From Bacteroidaceae bacterium (GTDB lineage: Bacteria; Bacteroidota; Bacteroidia; Bacteroidales; Bacteroidaceae), in the NCBI GenBank assembly GCA_024695315.1, contig JAILIJ010000271.1, positions 1-5,632 on the forward strand: DNA of 5,632 bases. The letters are read 5' to 3'. A model generated the notes under the pieces. The model saw only the letters and a list, made by a program, of their open reading frames with translations. It made no database searches and was not told the DNA's origin. Every line of letters begins with the position of its first letter. The first letter of the stretch is position 1. A program made the translations under genes and the position numbers. Shown here piece by piece: positions 5,345-5,632 of the stretch.

Positions 5345-5632
5345 ATGCGACTCTATAGTAAACGTATTTGGTCAGTTTGGACATTGTTGACAGTATTTGT
5401 ACTGTTACAAGCAATTGTTGCTCTGCATCGTCATGAGATGGTGGAGCAAACGGTTGTTGAATGCTATGAATGTGCGCATAATGGATATCATCATGATGGT
5501 CACCTTGTTCCTGGAACATTTTCTCTTGACCATTGTGTTATTTGTCAGTTTTATACAATTTCGTTTTTAACACCTGTTGCAATCTGTGCAGGTGTGTTGG
5601 TACTGTATTCTTTCTCTTGTCGTGTATCATCA
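5345..5632 (+). CDS. Small Cys/His-rich two-helix membrane protein, 3' end outside the window
   Basis: The reading frame stays open for 96 codons to the window edge, so the protein is incomplete. Residues 8-27 form a hydrophobic helix after a basic start (MRLYSKR), probably a signal anchor or signal peptide. The loop of about 40 residues after it holds H28, H30, C40-Y-E-C43, H45, H49, H50, H53 and then DHCVIC (62-67, H63, C64, C67). A second hydrophobic segment runs from about 69 to 91. The layout places the Cys/His loop outside the cytoplasmic membrane. It resembles small Bacteroidetes proteins, DUF2946-like, that often precede TonB-dependent metal receptors; I did not verify this. Metal binding is inferred from the ligands. 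The start is supported by the promoter just before it. Confidence 0.65.
   Translation, partial: MRLYSKRIWSVWTLLTVFVLLQAIVALHRHEMVEQTVVECYECAHNGYHHDGHLVPGTFSLDHCVICQFYTISFLTPVAICAGVLVLYSFSCRVSS

Overview
The window looks like chromosomal DNA of a Bacteroidales bacterium, most likely Prevotella or a close relative. Intergenic DNA is AT-rich. Four of the starts follow perfect matches to the Bacteroidetes -7 box TAnnTTTG (744-751, 2504-2511, 3431-3438, 5329-5336), Shine-Dalgarno sequences are weak or absent, and the proteins resemble Bacteroidales families. The genus is inferred from composition and style, not from a search.

Layout: (1) 1-230 has no gene but is dense in long complementary segments. 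They form two mutually exclusive folds, so this is a candidate structured RNA, possibly in the leader of a gene lying left of the window and read on the minus strand from a promoter at 308-315. (2) 231-672 is AT-rich with no gene. (3) 673-731 is a large dyad made of two TGAAC-N4-GTTCA operators; the right one sits over the -33 region of the next promoter. (4) 767-2360 is a compact three-gene operon: a DUF134 HTH regulator fused to a NifX/NafY-type cluster-binding domain with a Cys/His-rich tail, then two translationally coupled C_GCAxxG_C_C redox proteins. (5) 2361-2563 holds a strong hairpin and a new promoter. (6) 2564-3382 encodes a COG1237-type metallo-beta-lactamase-fold protein. (7) 3472-4749 encodes a MetY-type O-acetylhomoserine sulfhydrylase, closed by a strong intrinsic terminator at 4816-4864. 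(8) 4865-5328 is non-coding and carries two unrelated tandem arrays, with 11-bp and 21-bp units. (9) 5345 to the window end is the start of a small two-helix membrane protein with CxxC and His clusters, cut by the window edge.

How the genes may work together: the regulator appears to combine DNA binding with sensing of a metal or metal-sulfur cluster, and it heads an operon of cysteine-rich redox proteins. COG1237 MBL proteins and COG1433 cluster-binding proteins are known to occur near each other, and the next gene uses sulfide to make homocysteine. A metal-sulfur cofactor or thiol-redox module beside sulfur assimilation is therefore plausible, but it is inference and no biochemical function is shown by the sequence alone. 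The points most worth following up are the switch-like RNA at the left end, the operator pair with its fused sensor-regulator, and the helically phased repeat arrays.
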